DNA of 64,000 nucleotides, taken from positions 41,300,754-41,364,753 of the forward strand of contig NC_088100.1 of NCBI RefSeq assembly GCF_036370855.1, given 5' to 3'. Shown here in pieces: positions 52,501 through 63,509 of this stretch. The translations under genes were made by a program, and so were the position numbers. Numbering within the stretch: position 1 is the first letter of the stretch; each line of letters starts with the position of its first letter. The notes beneath the pieces were generated by a model. The model had not been told where the DNA came from. It did not search any database and saw nothing but the letters and a program-made list of their open reading frames with translations. Source of the DNA: Dromaius novaehollandiae (Eukaryota; Chordata; Aves; Casuariiformes; Dromaiidae).

Positions 52501-55500
52501 ACAGTTAGCAAATCAAAAGGTATTTTTAAGGTGCAAAGATGGGGACCTTCCCACATAGAATCAATGGTGAGGTATTTCCATTTTAAAAGGTATCATTCAG
52601 CAGTATACACCTTTGTTTTTGTGTTACTTTTCATACTGCTATTAAAGAACAGCAAGCTACTGAATTGTCTAATGAAAGTACTTCTAAACATTACAGTTCC
52701 GTTTCATGAACTCAGGTCAATTAAAACGGAGTGTTCCTGTTACTGTAATTGTGAGAAGATGCTCCCCATACCTGGGGAGTGTCCACCAGAAACTGATGGG
52801 CTGTATGGATGGTAGAGTCCTTGCTTCTCTCTGGCTTCTCTTCTGTCACTTTTGGTGGGTTTTCAGTAGTAGAGTCATTGACATCCTCAGATTCAAAAGT
52901 CTGGATTTCCAACTCTTTTTCACCTGATCCTAGAATCACAAAATTCTTTCTTAACTTTGTGGGTCATATAAATACATACATATGTATACACACACATACA
53001 ATATGAGAACCAGTATTATATCACAACTCTTACACCAACTCGTACGTTTTGTAATGCAACCCAGAAATTATTTAGGAAGAGTGCATACATTCTAAAATAA
53101 TCAATTGTAGGAACACATTCTAAAACAACTTTAAGAACAGGTGAATATAAGAACCTGCAACTCATTAGAACAGATATGCATTTCCTTAGGCAAACTGTTT
53201 TTCTCTTTTGCAGCCTTACTGCATAATGAACAAAGGTGTTAGTGAACAAATCTAACAGGTGAAAATTCCATCTGTGAAATACATTTTTCAAGCCACTTAG
53301 CCTCTCTGATAAAGTAACATAAGGTATATGACAATTTGAGAACATTCAGAAAATCATCATTTAAAAAATAATGGCAATCTTTTCTTATCTCTTGAATGAG
53401 AAGAAGCCACTTCTGTTATGGAATGGCTTCCTGTAAATCAGAATTTAATTTAGAAACAAATGAGTGGACCAGAAACTTTATTTTAGCAGTTTCTACTATC
53501 GCATTCAACTCATTTTTTAAGAATTAGTCTAAGGGAAAAAAAAGAAAAAGTATGATATTGTAGGATATATTTCAAAGACACAGGCTTTTCAGCACATGCT
53601 GTTAGAAAATCTTGTAGAAAAACAAATACCGTGAGATTGACTACATGCATGCCTGTACCATAAAGCAAATGTGTTTAGCAAGAGATTTAAGTGAAGAGAT
53701 CAAACCTGAAGGGAATGGGACAGGAGAAGGTGAATTTAGGCTAGAAAAGCTGCTTCCTGTCTCCTCTCTCCAGGCACGTTTTAAGTTGTTTGATAAGAAA
53801 AATCATTCAAAATTCCAGCCTAGAGTTTCATTAGCTGTTGCAATTGTCAAAAGATTATGTATACCTAGCTTATTTTGTTTGTTAGGGCTGCGTGGCTGAC
53901 AAGTCAGATCTGTCGTCTTCTCATCTACCAACCATTCACACTGTTACACATTTTCTCTGAGGCAGCTCAGTTTTGTTTACTTCCATCCCCACTTAGGCAA
54001 GAAAGTGGCAAGACAGTGACGCTTTGGTGCTGCTGCTGCACCTAATGTCATTCAGATGAGCTCCTGAAAATCCTGATGCTTTGCCAAAAGTTTTATATAA
54101 AAGTTCAGTTATGTGCTGCTGCTGCTGGTGAGACTGGAATGCATTGTTATATGCCAATTATTGGCATTGTGCTTACCAGTGGAAAAGTGTTTACATTTTA
54201 CCTCTTCAAAGAAACGAATAGATAAGAGACCATTAACTTGAAAAAAAGCAGCAAGTCACACTACTGCTTTCTAAATTTCTAAATCAATATAGCAAAAACA
54301 ATGAAGAGCAGATACTTTAGTCTTAGAAAATGTATATACACACATTATATGTGAATATAAACACCTACGTACACATTTAGACACACATTTGAGTGTGCAC
54401 TTAAGAGTTTTAAAATAAGTGTACCAGGATTTTTAGTTGCTGTAGACTTCCTTGTTTCTGGCCTCAACTCTTCTGCATCTACTGCTTTGAGGTCCTCATC
54501 GTTCTGCATTTCTGTTTCCATAGGTACATCTTCAGGATCTCCCTCTTCCTTTTCTTCTTCAAGAGGCATAATAGGTTTTTCCTGATCCTTGCTAGCTACA
54601 TCTGTATAAAGGGAAGGAGATTTATTAAAGGGAAAAACAAAGGAAAAGTACTAATGTTACACATAACATTGCATTCTGAGGCCACTGCATATCAGTTTTA
54701 GTGAACTTCAGAAGAGATCATCTGAGCTACTGTGTCAGTCAGTTTTTATCTTTTGCTGTGCTGTGTCATGTTGTGTCAGTGAGCTATTGCTCTGAAAACC
54801 TTATGAGTAAAATAGACAAATTACTTTAATGCACTCAATCTAGAAATGAATTTATTTAATTGAATTTAAATTAGAGGAATGGTTTTAAAGAGCCATCAAT
54901 TTGTTTGATGCAGAATAAAGAACCTTTCATATTAACCTAAATATTTTGCGTGTGTGGTAGCAATTTTGTCTTCAAAGTAAATGAAGTGAGATTAGGAGGG
55001 AAAAGATTTTAAATAGGTTTAATAGACTAAAATCCCATCTTTATGAGCAAATTCAGTATTTTTGAAAATCAAATCTTACCATTAGTTTGAACCTAATTAT
55101 TGAAGAATAGTATTTACCGTACTGAAATGGTGCTGCATCTTAAACCAAAGCAAGAATGTTAAACAATTAAAAAAATGGTACTGGGAAAAACTATGAATAA
55201 ACAGAAGCTTTGGAACTTGATTCTGCAATGACAACTCCTTACACCTGGAAACACCACCATACCATAGGTCTGTGCATCATAGCATTCAGAGCCTTCTTTA
55301 ATGTGTTCAAATGCATCAGCCTCCTCCACATTTTGTTTAGGTTGAGTTGTATTCTGCTTGGCTTCGCTACTGGATTCTATGGTTCTCAGTCGCTTATGGA
55401 CACGTTCGTTGTGATCTCCCATTGAGCGCTCATTGTCTGCCTGACCAGGTTTCCTCTTGAAACTCTGAAAATGAACAAATCAACACTGTGAACTTCTCAA

Positions 55501-58500
55501 GTGAGCTGCAACCTAACACTGATAGGAACAAGAGTTCTAACAGTGTATACCTAAATCCTACCCATTTGCTGTTTAATATTAAGTCATTCAAATTTTGTAC
55601 TAAGCTTAAGAAATTGAAAGAGAGAGCCAAACCTGGGTATTTTTTCTGCTTTGCTTCTGAGAAGCCATCCGGGCCATGCGTGTGGATTCATGGCCTTCTG
55701 ACTGATTTGCACTTGCAGCTCCACTTCCATATTCCTGAGAGACCAAAAAAAATTGTAACTGTAATTGAAAGAGGGATTTTGCAACCGTGTACACAAATTT
55801 CAGAAATTAAACTGAAATGCTGTGCTGACTTCCAATCTGAATGAGAAATGGCTCACAACTGCAAGCATTATTCCTGTAGAAGGCAGACAAGAAATTCTGC
55901 AGCTTAAGAATTAGCCTAAACTCACCATACTGTTCACTACTAAGAAGGTACCTACATGATCTTCAATTTTTTAGTGAATTTAAGATTCAATTTTTAAAAC
56001 ATCAAGCAGTTCTTAAAATACGGCAGCAGTTTCTTGGTTGTAATTTGAAAGCATACTCCCAAGGTCTAGCATTTCTAACTAAAACACTTCATGTAGTTTA
56101 CCTCTTTAGACTGGTCTCTCTCTGAAGCTTCTCCAGCCAACTCAACAGCACTGTCACTCTGCAAGTTTTCTTGCCCAGTCTGCCCTTGTGTTTCATGCTC
56201 CATTCTTTCCTCAGGCTCAGGGACCTGCTCATCCTTCTCTGAATTATCTTTATCCTCTTCTTCCTGAAATATCATGAGTTTATGTTAACATTCTAAAAAG
56301 TATGGGGAAGGAGACGGCGAGGAGGTAGCAGGAATATGTATGACAGAAATACACCAGTTTAATAGTAAGCAGATCTCTGTTATCTGATGGAGATTTTCAC
56401 TAACATCCTACATATCTAGTCTCAAATTTGTCTCAAACTGTTATAGACCACACCTATTTCTTAAGCCTCTTATAAGGAAAAATAACACAGGCTTTTATTT
56501 ATTATTCTCTACCTGAGGTTGAAGGCCTTGGTCAGCAGTGGGAATTCCCTTCTCTTTCTCCTCTTCAGCAGATTGTTTTTCCTCAGCAGGTGGCTGTGAC
56601 TCTTCCTCTTCGGCTTCCTCAGTGTCTTCTGTATTTCTGTCTTGATTGTCATCATCTTTCTCCCCTCCATCTTCTTTTTCCTCTTTATCTTCAGAAATGC
56701 CTTCTTCAGCTGGCTCTGCATCTTGATCATCTCTATCTGTATCGCCACTATCCTTTCCATTCTGATCTTCTGCATTCTCTGCCTCATTTAAATTAGGAGG
56801 TTTCTCATCTATTTCAAAAGCATTCTCTTCTTCTGAATTCAAGAATCAGAATTGTATACAAAACTTTCAGTATAGTATAGAGACAGTGAATACTGTATTA
56901 TAGATATATGGAATAAAACAGCCCCCCCTCCCCCCCCCCCAAAAAAAAAAAAGCTTGCAGAGAAAATAGAGGATTCTATACATAGAATCTGCTTTTCTAC
57001 AGCAGGTATTTTCTTTAAGAGTCACAATTGGTTCATATCTAACAATACAGCAGGATGTATTCCTGTTAATTTCCTTTTATCTAATTTTCTTGATGTTCAG
57101 ATGATTTTAAGTACAAATGCTTGTAAATATCATAGAAAAATACTAAAAATGAAAAAACAACTGGAGAAGGAAACGATAAGCTTCTAGCATAAGTTAGGGT
57201 GCATCACTTGGGATGCCGTAAGAAAGCCTGCTCCACAGCGTGCGTGAAAGGAAGGTAAGGGGTCAGATAAGACCTCAACATCACCTTTAATGTCTCTATT
57301 TTGGCATTACATATCAAAATTGCAGCTTTTTGTTATACAGAATTCTACCACCACCACCTTTTTATTTTAATAAAAAGGAGCTCATTATCCAACTGTTCCC
57401 CCCCTATTTCCATCTGGCTTTCCACTGGGAATCTGTGTAGAGATTTGCAGCTGTACCTTCACCCTCTTTCTCCTCATCATCACTCTTCTCATCATTCTCC
57501 AGGTTGAAGTCATCAGGAAGGTCCAAAGGTTCAACTTCAGGCTGCTTTTCTTGCTGGCCATGATAAGGATCTACTTCATTCTCATCATACTCGCGCTGTA
57601 AGCAAGAGAACGAGGAAAAAGAATAGCACAGGCAAGTAAGAAGTGGGAAGAAAGTGGGAGGAAAAAGAGAAATAAGAAACTTCTCAATTCTCTAGGACAC
57701 AGAGGTACTGGATACATTACATTCTGATCAGTGAAAGAATTTCCTACAATGCACATCTTCATGAATAGCAAAAATGATTAATTTGGAAAATGCTTTTAAA
57801 TAAATTGATACTTCTTCAAAACAGGATGTTTTGTGTTTTGAATAGAGTTTTTACAACTTGAAGTCTCTGAACAGGATCTGTCACTCATCAGGATGCATAT
57901 CCATTGTCTAGCCTATGGTTCCAGAAGATTTTTGGAAAAGCCCTGCTTAGGGACAGACAAGGCCCCAATTTTAGAAGTATGTAATATTATGGGTATAAGC
58001 AGGTACATGTATTTAATTCTTTTCTTTTAAGTCTTCTTGTAAATGTGCTCTTCCACACTATGCAGAACCTTTACACATACTATTTACAAATTTTGGGATA
58101 AGTCCTAGTGACCTGAGATAACTGCTAAAAGACAACAGAACAAGAACTTCTGGCTGTGTTCATCAAAACATCAATTCAGTGCAAAGACTGTTCTGGCAGC
58201 CATTACTAATTTAGGTTAATGCAAACAAAAACACTTTCTGAATTTTGTATCAGTGAAATATATCTATAACATATTGGATACAATATGGTTAACTTTTGGC
58301 TCTGAAATGAACTAACTTTTCTGAACACGCTTTGGTATTAAAGAGCCCTTCAAATTCTCAGAAAGGCATGAGGTGAGCAACAGGTTATGGTTTAAAAGCA
58401 AGCTACTTTATTCTAAATCATTTTTACCTCATCAATTTGTTCATGGATTTTCTCTTTGTTTCCACTGTCCTCTGTTTGTTTCTCTTCTTCTTCATCCTTG

Positions 58501-61500
58501 GGAAGTTGTTTTTTATCATTCTTGTTTCCTGCACCCAAATTATCATCTTTTGCAACGAGCTCTGAATCCTTCTATTAACCAACAAATCCAAAAGAAACTC
58601 AATTATATTACAGGCTTCTCAAAGCATGAATAATATAGCATCTCCTACAACAAACCCAAATAACTTAAGATATACAAAAATTATCCCATTCCAAGAGCAA
58701 AGAGCCTGCTACACAAGGGAGTACCTTCTTTGAGGGCATAATCTATAATTATCAGAATCAACACAGAGAACTATACAAATTTATAATCTACTATTCTAGA
58801 CGCACCTGGCAAACCAAGATACAACTTACATCTGAAGTAAGCAAATGGTTCAGATGGGAAACCTAGCATCCTAATTTCCATGCCAAGCCGCAGCTCACCA
58901 TAGCACATATAAATCACAGTTGTTCTCCTATAAGTAGTTGAGAGCTGAAGCTCTTGAAGACTAACTGTAATCTGATTGTGCTGAGGTAGATTCAACTCTG
59001 CATTCATGATATGCAGCTGACAGCGCAATTAATCCTTCTTAGGAAGGGATTTCAAGAGATGCAGTTATGCACACTGCTGTTGGAAGGAGGAAGTCCTGCT
59101 CCACACTTGCCCTGCATGTTTTCGCCCTTCCCTGCTCCTGCCTTTTCCCTTTGCTGATATTTACACTGTCCTGGCTCTGATGCGTGTTAGATTCTTCTGC
59201 AAGCCGATGACCCAGTGATCAAAACTAGTCTAGGAGATAGAGTTGTTTCATTTTTAGACTGTGTAGTGAGCAAAACTGGCTCACAGAATGGCAAAGGCAG
59301 GGGAAAAGGCATGCAACCAAGCACAGTTCTCTCTCAAAACCAGCAAGCCATCAAAACCACAGCCTACATCCAGACTCATAGTCTAGGTCATATCAAGTTG
59401 ATGGAGTTGATTTCCTTTGATATTGTTCTCCCCACCCCTCTTCTCTTTACCTCATCCATTCCAGGTCCAGTTTCTTCTGTTTTACTACTGGCATCATCAT
59501 CATCATCCTCTTCATCTTCATCCCCCCAGAGCCTCTCATCCAGTTTATCACTAGCTTCAGCATTATCAAGATTTCCCATCTGCTTATCCAGCTCCTCTTC
59601 TTCATCTGATTTTTCATCATTTTCTGTGTACAACACCACAGCTCAGAATGTGTCTCAGTACAGAAGAAATAAAGCTTTCTTTTTTGGTTAACTTCAGAAA
59701 CAAGCAAGCAGCCATGTTCCTTAACATCTTAAACTAAACTCATCACCCTATACAGTCAACAGAAAGAGAGGGAAAGACGTGCACATACACCCAGAAAAAT
59801 ATGGGCCTAATTATACAATTCAAACTGTTCTCTTGGACATACTGATATGTGCAATAGTCTCTCCCTCTCAATCGGTGTCAGTTGCCAAACTTGGATGACT
59901 TAAACTCTCCATTCTTTACCCTTCCCCCTCCTCCATTTTCAAAATGTTTTGGCATTATTAGGAGAGGAAAAACAAAGGTCCATTCCACTTATTTATTTAT
60001 TAGTTTTGGAATATCTCTCTTCTTGTGCAGATGAATTTAGGATCAGATTGATTTATTACATTTCTTACGAGTCTGCCCTAGTGAAAGGGCCAAACCTTTT
60101 TTCTCCTGCTCTCCATCATGAATTTTTCCTTCAAAGTCTTCTGACATTTCAATTGCATTGTCTTCTCCTTCAATATCTGGTTTGGAATCAGGGTCCTCTT
60201 TTTCCTTCTCTTTGCCCTTTTGAAAAGTGTCTTCTACCTGAATTATTGATAAAGCCAAAAGTTACAAAACATCTTGCCTAAAGTGTAAAATACCACAAAT
60301 GTATTTATAACCTTGGATGCAAAGATAAAAGCCAACCTAAACTGGAGACTGAAAACAACTTCATGCTGCCTTTACCTGAACACATCCAATGTGTCTTGCT
60401 TTTCAGAACATGGATTTCAAATTTAAGTCAAGCTTTGTTTTCATAAAGTTGGGTTAAAGTAAATACTATCACACTTGTTCAAGAGTAGAAACTGTCTTAT
60501 CAGTCAGAATCCCTTAAAAATACAAACTGGTAGCCCAACTATAACCTATAGTAAGGTTATCTAAATGCTGCCTTCGGGCTGTTTTAGAGACAACTCTTCA
60601 TTTCTTGTATGCAGATGCTGGTATTGAAAATAAAGCATAATGCATGTGCAAACTGAACCAAGTGGCCAAGAGGCCAGCTCAGAGCTGGATTAACTGTCTT
60701 GGGCATCACATTAGCTTTCTCAATTCAGCATAGCTCTATGAAAGTCACTGTAGGTATCTTTATGCTGTCACTACTAGAGCTTCCTAGTCCTGAAGGTCTA
60801 GATGAACTCATGTGAACTGCACTACACTGCTTCTGCACATGAGTCTCTCTCTACCCAAATGTATTGTTTCCAACCAAATCCTGCTAAACCAGCTAAAGCC
60901 TGTTATTTTCCATTACTTTACATATTACTCCTTAAAATCAGACCTTCATTAGTACGTTCACCCTTTTAAATGACTAAACTGACCTCCAAAATGGACACAA
61001 AGCGGCATAAGCTACCTTTGACTGCGGAACAGTTAAAGCTGTTGCTCAGATAAGAAACTCTAGTGAAATAATAGTTTCCAACACTACAGCTAAAAACCAC
61101 TGCACTTATAATCACAAACACCAGGATATAAACCACTAATGCCAGTAATCAAAATATTATTTCTAAGTAACAAGAAGCAACTTTTCCTTGGCATGTATTT
61201 TATTTAGTCTCAGTTTTACCTGAATTAAACCATAAATACTTACCTGGTCTTCATTTTCTATTTTGTCACTCACATCCTTCTTGCCTTCCCCATCTCCAAT
61301 ACCACCTTCCTCGTAATCATGCAACTGTGTTGCTCCCTCTCCCACTTCATCTTCAAGTAATTCTTTTGGCAGACAAAACCCCTACAAAGGCAAACAAGCT
61401 TTCAAAGTCAACGACAGGAAAAATAAATATTTTACTGACGATCAAAGACATTCTAAAAGGTGTTATTACACTGAAAATCCTCTACCCCCATTTTAAAAAC

Positions 61501-62967
61501 ACTGGGCTTGTTTCTGTAACATCTCTCCCTAGAAAGACTGAAATTTCCACATGCTTTAATGCTACCTAGATAGGCGTCAGTTCTAAAGAAGAATGAAAAA
61601 AAAGAAAATTAAAAAAGTATATAAGAACATTCAAAAGTAGTCATCTCTTGCACTAGTGCCCCACAACACAGTTTCTCACAACACACTTTATAACTATGCG
61701 AGCTACTGATCATGCTGGAAGAGGCAACCAAGAAATGACAAAAACATTTTTACATTTCAATATTTACTAACTCTCTGTAGTAGAGTAAGTACATCTTTTA
61801 GCTTAGTTTCTACTCAAGATTTTTGTATAAATTATATATATGCTTACCATCTATCCATTGTTATTCCCTGATAACTTACCTTTTGGGCGAGCTCTGTAAA
61901 TATGCTAGTTATAACAGAAAGCAATTTTCCAGTACTCCTGTGCGATGCCAGTGAAACTGTGAGGTAGAAGAGGATAAGGTCTGAATACTTGCACAGCATG
62001 GGTTTTAGACGCACCAGTAAATAGCAGGACTGGTTGAAGAACTGCAGTTAAAACAAAAGAAAAGCTGTCAAACATAATTATGTACATACTTGAGATATGT
62101 CAGAGGGTGATAATAGAGACTGAAAACAATTGCTCAAACCAGAAACATTGGTAGGCACATTCAGTTATAATTTCCAAAGTTCCCAAAGCTTTTTCTAGCT
62201 TTCACATTTCACAAAAATGAAACTTCTTCCCTCTTCCTAAAGGTGCATCTGTTTTTTCACTAAAGAATAATATCTACATCTGGCAAGGATTTCTTACATC
62301 CTTGTAGTTCTAAGCTATCAGACAGAAAAGGAAAAGCACTGCTTGTTTTACTGCCTAAGTTCACAGTTTCAAATATTTGAGACACCAAAGCCAGAAACTT
62401 TTAGGAAGGGCAATTTTACCTTATGTTTATCTGAGGTGTAATCTTCCCCGTAAGATTTCAGGTTCTCCAAGAGCTCTGAAACAGCTGAAATTATTTTCTG
62501 CACATGCAAAGAATCCAAATCAGCAGAGAGATCTTCATCCAAAAGCTTAGTTAAGTGTCCTGCTTTAAGCCTTTCAAATGAGGCTGCATCATCTTCTATT
62601 ACAACACAGAAAAACAAAAAATACAGGAATCAAATTAGATGTTCTAAAAAGAAGTTAAAGCAAGAAATCTATAAATTTCCATCCTATCTGTTTACATGGA
62701 CAACTCCTATTAAAATGGCAATCTTTTTGAGTACTGGTACTTCTGCTAGACAGTACAAGGTATTTTTAGGTGTGCATAGTTTAAACTCTCACTTCCCCTT
62801 AACTAAATCCACAAACTTACCATTTTCCTCTGGCGATTTTTCTTCATCTTTTCCGTCTTCCTGTTTTCTCTCTACCAAACACTGGATGGCGTACAGAACA
62901 GCATGGATAACAGTTTCTGCTTGTGCCGAGAAGTGCTCCACAAATTCTTCATCTGACTCTTGATTTC
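43328..62967 (-). CDS. MDN1: MDN1 (midasin, Rea1), C-terminal 1108 residues; 5' part outside the window
   Basis: Twenty-three exons on the - strand join through GT/AG introns with no phase conflict: 3329 nt, giving 1108 residues and a TAG. Residues 1-207 are the end of the helical linker. Residues 208-567 are extremely Asp/Glu-rich, followed by a mixed charged segment. From about 856 to the end lie a conserved pre-domain (GDYRTGKRLNMRKVIPYIAS) and a von Willebrand A/MIDAS domain with the metal-site motif DDSSS (in CLAIDDSSSMIDN) and a later SDG (LLLIVSDGRGLFLEG). Midasin is a dynein-like AAA ATPase whose MIDAS domain binds the UBL domains of NLE1/Rsa4 and WDR12/Ytm1 to release them from pre-60S ribosomes. 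The AAA ring is encoded right of this window. The C-terminal part is almost identical to human as remembered, while the acidic part varies freely. Confidence 0.97.
44919..45061 (-). CDS. MDN1: MDN1 exon, VWA domain
   Basis: This 143-nt exon reads TAQLLLIVSDGRGLFLEGKE and ends in LDNPNSR. The SDG is the expected later metal-site region of the MIDAS fold. The donor is GTAAGT. Confidence 0.95.
46829..46892 (-). CDS. MDN1: MDN1 exon, VWA domain
   Basis: This 64-nt exon reads FLESSANMFAAAQQLSQNIN then P, ending in phase 1. The acceptor is CCTCTGCAG and the donor is GTAAGC. Confidence 0.95.
48219..48333 (-). CDS. MDN1: MDN1 exon, VWA domain
   Basis: This 115-nt exon reads FGETVQLLHPFHEQFSDQSG and ends in KKTKIAQ. 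The donor is GTATGC. Confidence 0.95.
48423..48496 (-). CDS. MDN1: MDN1 exon, VWA domain
   Basis: This 74-nt exon reads LAYESLAVIGNALTLLEVGQ and ends IAVC plus two nt. The donor is GTGAGT. Confidence 0.95.
49029..49203 (-). CDS. MDN1: MDN1 exon with MIDAS metal-site motif
   Basis: This 175-nt exon reads GDYRTGKRLNMRKVIPYIAS and then RTKPSKRQYQICLAIDDSSS. The DxSxS metal-ion-dependent adhesion site motif is intact. The donor is GTAAAA. Confidence 0.97.
49841..49956 (-). CDS. MDN1: MDN1 exon, before the MIDAS domain
   Basis: This 116-nt exon reads EKEAAQLWQRYLALTTPLSQ and contains the conserved EQLRLILEPTQAAKL. The donor is GAA/GTAAGT in phase 2. Confidence 0.95.
50916..51005 (-). CDS. MDN1: MDN1 exon
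   Basis: This 90-nt exon at phase 0 reads HIVRDPEELRKELERQLEAW and then QTQQSGNPDE. The donor is GTTAGT, slightly off consensus. Confidence 0.93.
52772..52929 (-). CDS. MDN1: MDN1 exon
   Basis: This 158-nt exon opens in phase 1. It contains EIQTFESEDVNDS and the conserved ERSKDSTIHTAHQFLVDT. The donor is GTATGG. Confidence 0.95.
54425..54601 (-). CDS. MDN1: MDN1 exon
   Basis: This 177-nt exon in phase 1-1 reads VASKDQEKPIMPLEEEKEEG and ends in ATKNP. The conserved VASK start matches human. The rest is variable and acidic. Confidence 0.93.
55118..55138 (-). CDS. MDN1: MDN1 21-nt in-frame microexon (probably optional)
   Basis: Between TTTGGTTTAAG and a GTAAAT donor lie 21 nt in phase 1-1 that add D-AAPFQY to the chain. 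Both flanking exons are phase 1, so inclusion and skipping both keep the frame. The human protein as I remember it goes straight from DAQTY to DVASK, the skipped form. The case rests on splice signals and phase. Confidence 0.55.
55263..55464 (-). CDS. MDN1: MDN1 exon
   Basis: This 202-nt exon starts SFKRKPGQADNERSMGDHNE, a very conserved block, and ends CYDAQTY in phase 1 (donor GTATGG). Confidence 0.95.
55633..55734 (-). CDS. MDN1: MDN1 exon
   Basis: This 102-nt exon at phase 0 reads EYGSGAASANQSEGHESTRM and ends in RKNTQ. It corresponds to the conserved GSGAADANQAEGHES block in human. Confidence 0.95.
56102..56263 (-). CDS. MDN1: MDN1 exon, acidic region
   Basis: This 162-nt exon at phase 0 contains GQTGQENLQSDSAVELAGEA and ends in DQSKE. 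The donor is GTAAAC. Confidence 0.95.
56513..56832 (-). CDS. MDN1: MDN1 exon, most acidic and variable part
   Basis: This 320-nt exon of about 106 codons is almost entirely Glu, Asp, Lys, Gln and Asn, ending DQGLQPQ. Only its ends look conserved. The other forward and reverse frames are also open because of the purine-rich composition. Confidence 0.93.
56922..56952 (-). repeat. C7-T-C11-A12 homopolymer block (T/G runs on the MDN1 strand)
   Basis: Read on the transcribed strand this is 12 T, 11 G, A and 7 G, located about 90 nt before the acceptor of the exon starting at 56832. Homopolymers of this kind are prone to length change and sequencing error. Confidence 0.9.
57457..57595 (-). CDS. 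MDN1: MDN1 exon, acidic region
   Basis: This 139-nt exon reads REYDENEVDPYHGQQEKQPE and then PLDLPDDFNLEND. It ends in phase 1 at GAAG/GTACAG. Confidence 0.95.
58428..58571 (-). CDS. MDN1: MDN1 exon, acidic region
   Basis: This 144-nt exon at phase 0 reads KDSELVAKDDNLGAGNKNDK and ends in KIHEQIDE. The acceptor is GTTAATAG and the donor is GTAAAA. Confidence 0.95.
59451..59623 (-). CDS. MDN1: MDN1 exon, acidic region with (GAT) run
   Basis: This 173-nt exon contains KLDERLWGDEDEEDDDDD and TEETGPGMDE, both recognisable in human midasin. A GAT trinucleotide run at about 59492-59507 encodes the poly-Asp stretch and may vary in length. Confidence 0.95.
60096..60237 (-). CDS. MDN1: MDN1 exon, acidic region
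   Basis: This 142-nt exon opens at phase 0 with VEDTFQKGKEKEKEDPDSKP and contains the conserved GEDNAIEMSEDFEGK. It ends in phase 1 at AAAAAG/GTTTGG. Confidence 0.95.
61244..61381 (-). CDS. MDN1: MDN1 exon, start of the acidic region
   Basis: This 138-nt exon at phase 0 reads GFCLPKELLEDEVGEGATQL and ends in IENEDQ. It is highly conserved with human at GFCLPKE. The donor is GTAAGT. Confidence 0.95.
61880..62041 (-). CDS. MDN1: MDN1 exon, linker
   Basis: This 162-nt exon at phase 0 reads FFNQSCYLLVRLKPMLCKYS and ends in ELAQK. The acceptor is AACTGCAG and the donor is GTAAGT. A longer open frame exists on the same strand in another register, but only this one joins its neighbours. Confidence 0.95.
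62420..62595 (-). CDS. MDN1: MDN1 exon, linker
   Basis: This 176-nt exon opens in phase 1 and reads DDAASFERLKAGHLTKLLDE onward to YTSDKHK. The donor is GTAAAA. Confidence 0.95.
62821..62967 (-). CDS. MDN1: MDN1 exon, linker
   Basis: This 147-nt exon in phase 1-1 reads NQESDEEFVEHFSAQAETVI and ends in EKSPEEN. The donor is GTAAGT. It is the first MDN1 exon seen from the 5' side. Confidence 0.9.
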
Positions 62968-63509
62968 CTTTTGAACCACAGCACAACCAATTTTACATAG
63001 AAACACATTAAATTACAGGTCACTATGTTTCCCCCATGTAACAAACATTGCTTGGCATGCTAAATTGACTAACCTCTTAAATGCGTTCAACTACATGGCT
63101 TTCAGGGACACATGATACATATTACAGAAACTCAGAAAGTTTCATTAAACATGAAGGATCCTCACACACAGCTTTCAAATTTGCTCCTGAAACACCCATG
63201 CTACGATTTAGTTCTTATCACCAGTGTTCAGTTTAATATTCTGGAATTCAATGTGCCATGACACAGAATCCAGAGAGTATTTAAACAGAATTACTTAGCC
63301 TGAATTTAAACAGAAGTGATATGGGAATCTTTAGCTAAAATTTTAGCCAAGTATGCTCATTTTTCAGTAGCTCTGCGCTGAAGATTGGTCCCTCAATGGA
63401 AATAAACTTGTAAAAATTAAAAAAAAAAAAGAAGTTAGAACCACTCCCCTCATATGTACTTACTAAATGTGAGCTCCAGGGCAAAAAAGTAAGTCATTTG
63501 CAGCATGAG

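Larger units (their letters stand above)
43517..54424 (-). other. MDN1 introns, 3' half
   Basis: The introns between the coding exons are 43517-44918, 45062-46828, 46893-48218, 48334-48422, 48497-49028, 49204-49840, 49957-50915, 51006-52771 and 52930-54424. They are AT-rich. I saw no repeats, RNA genes or extra exons that I can support. Confidence 0.8.

Noticed and set aside
56509-56796. Open frames in other registers over the large acidic MDN1 exon
   Set aside because: They are shadows of a purine-rich exon. Only the Glu/Asp-rich frame joins neighbouring exons in phase.
59215-59691. 158-codon + strand frame with a long Ser run
   Set aside because: It is antisense to the MDN1 exon 59451-59623. 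The Ser run is the complement of its Asp/Glu codons.
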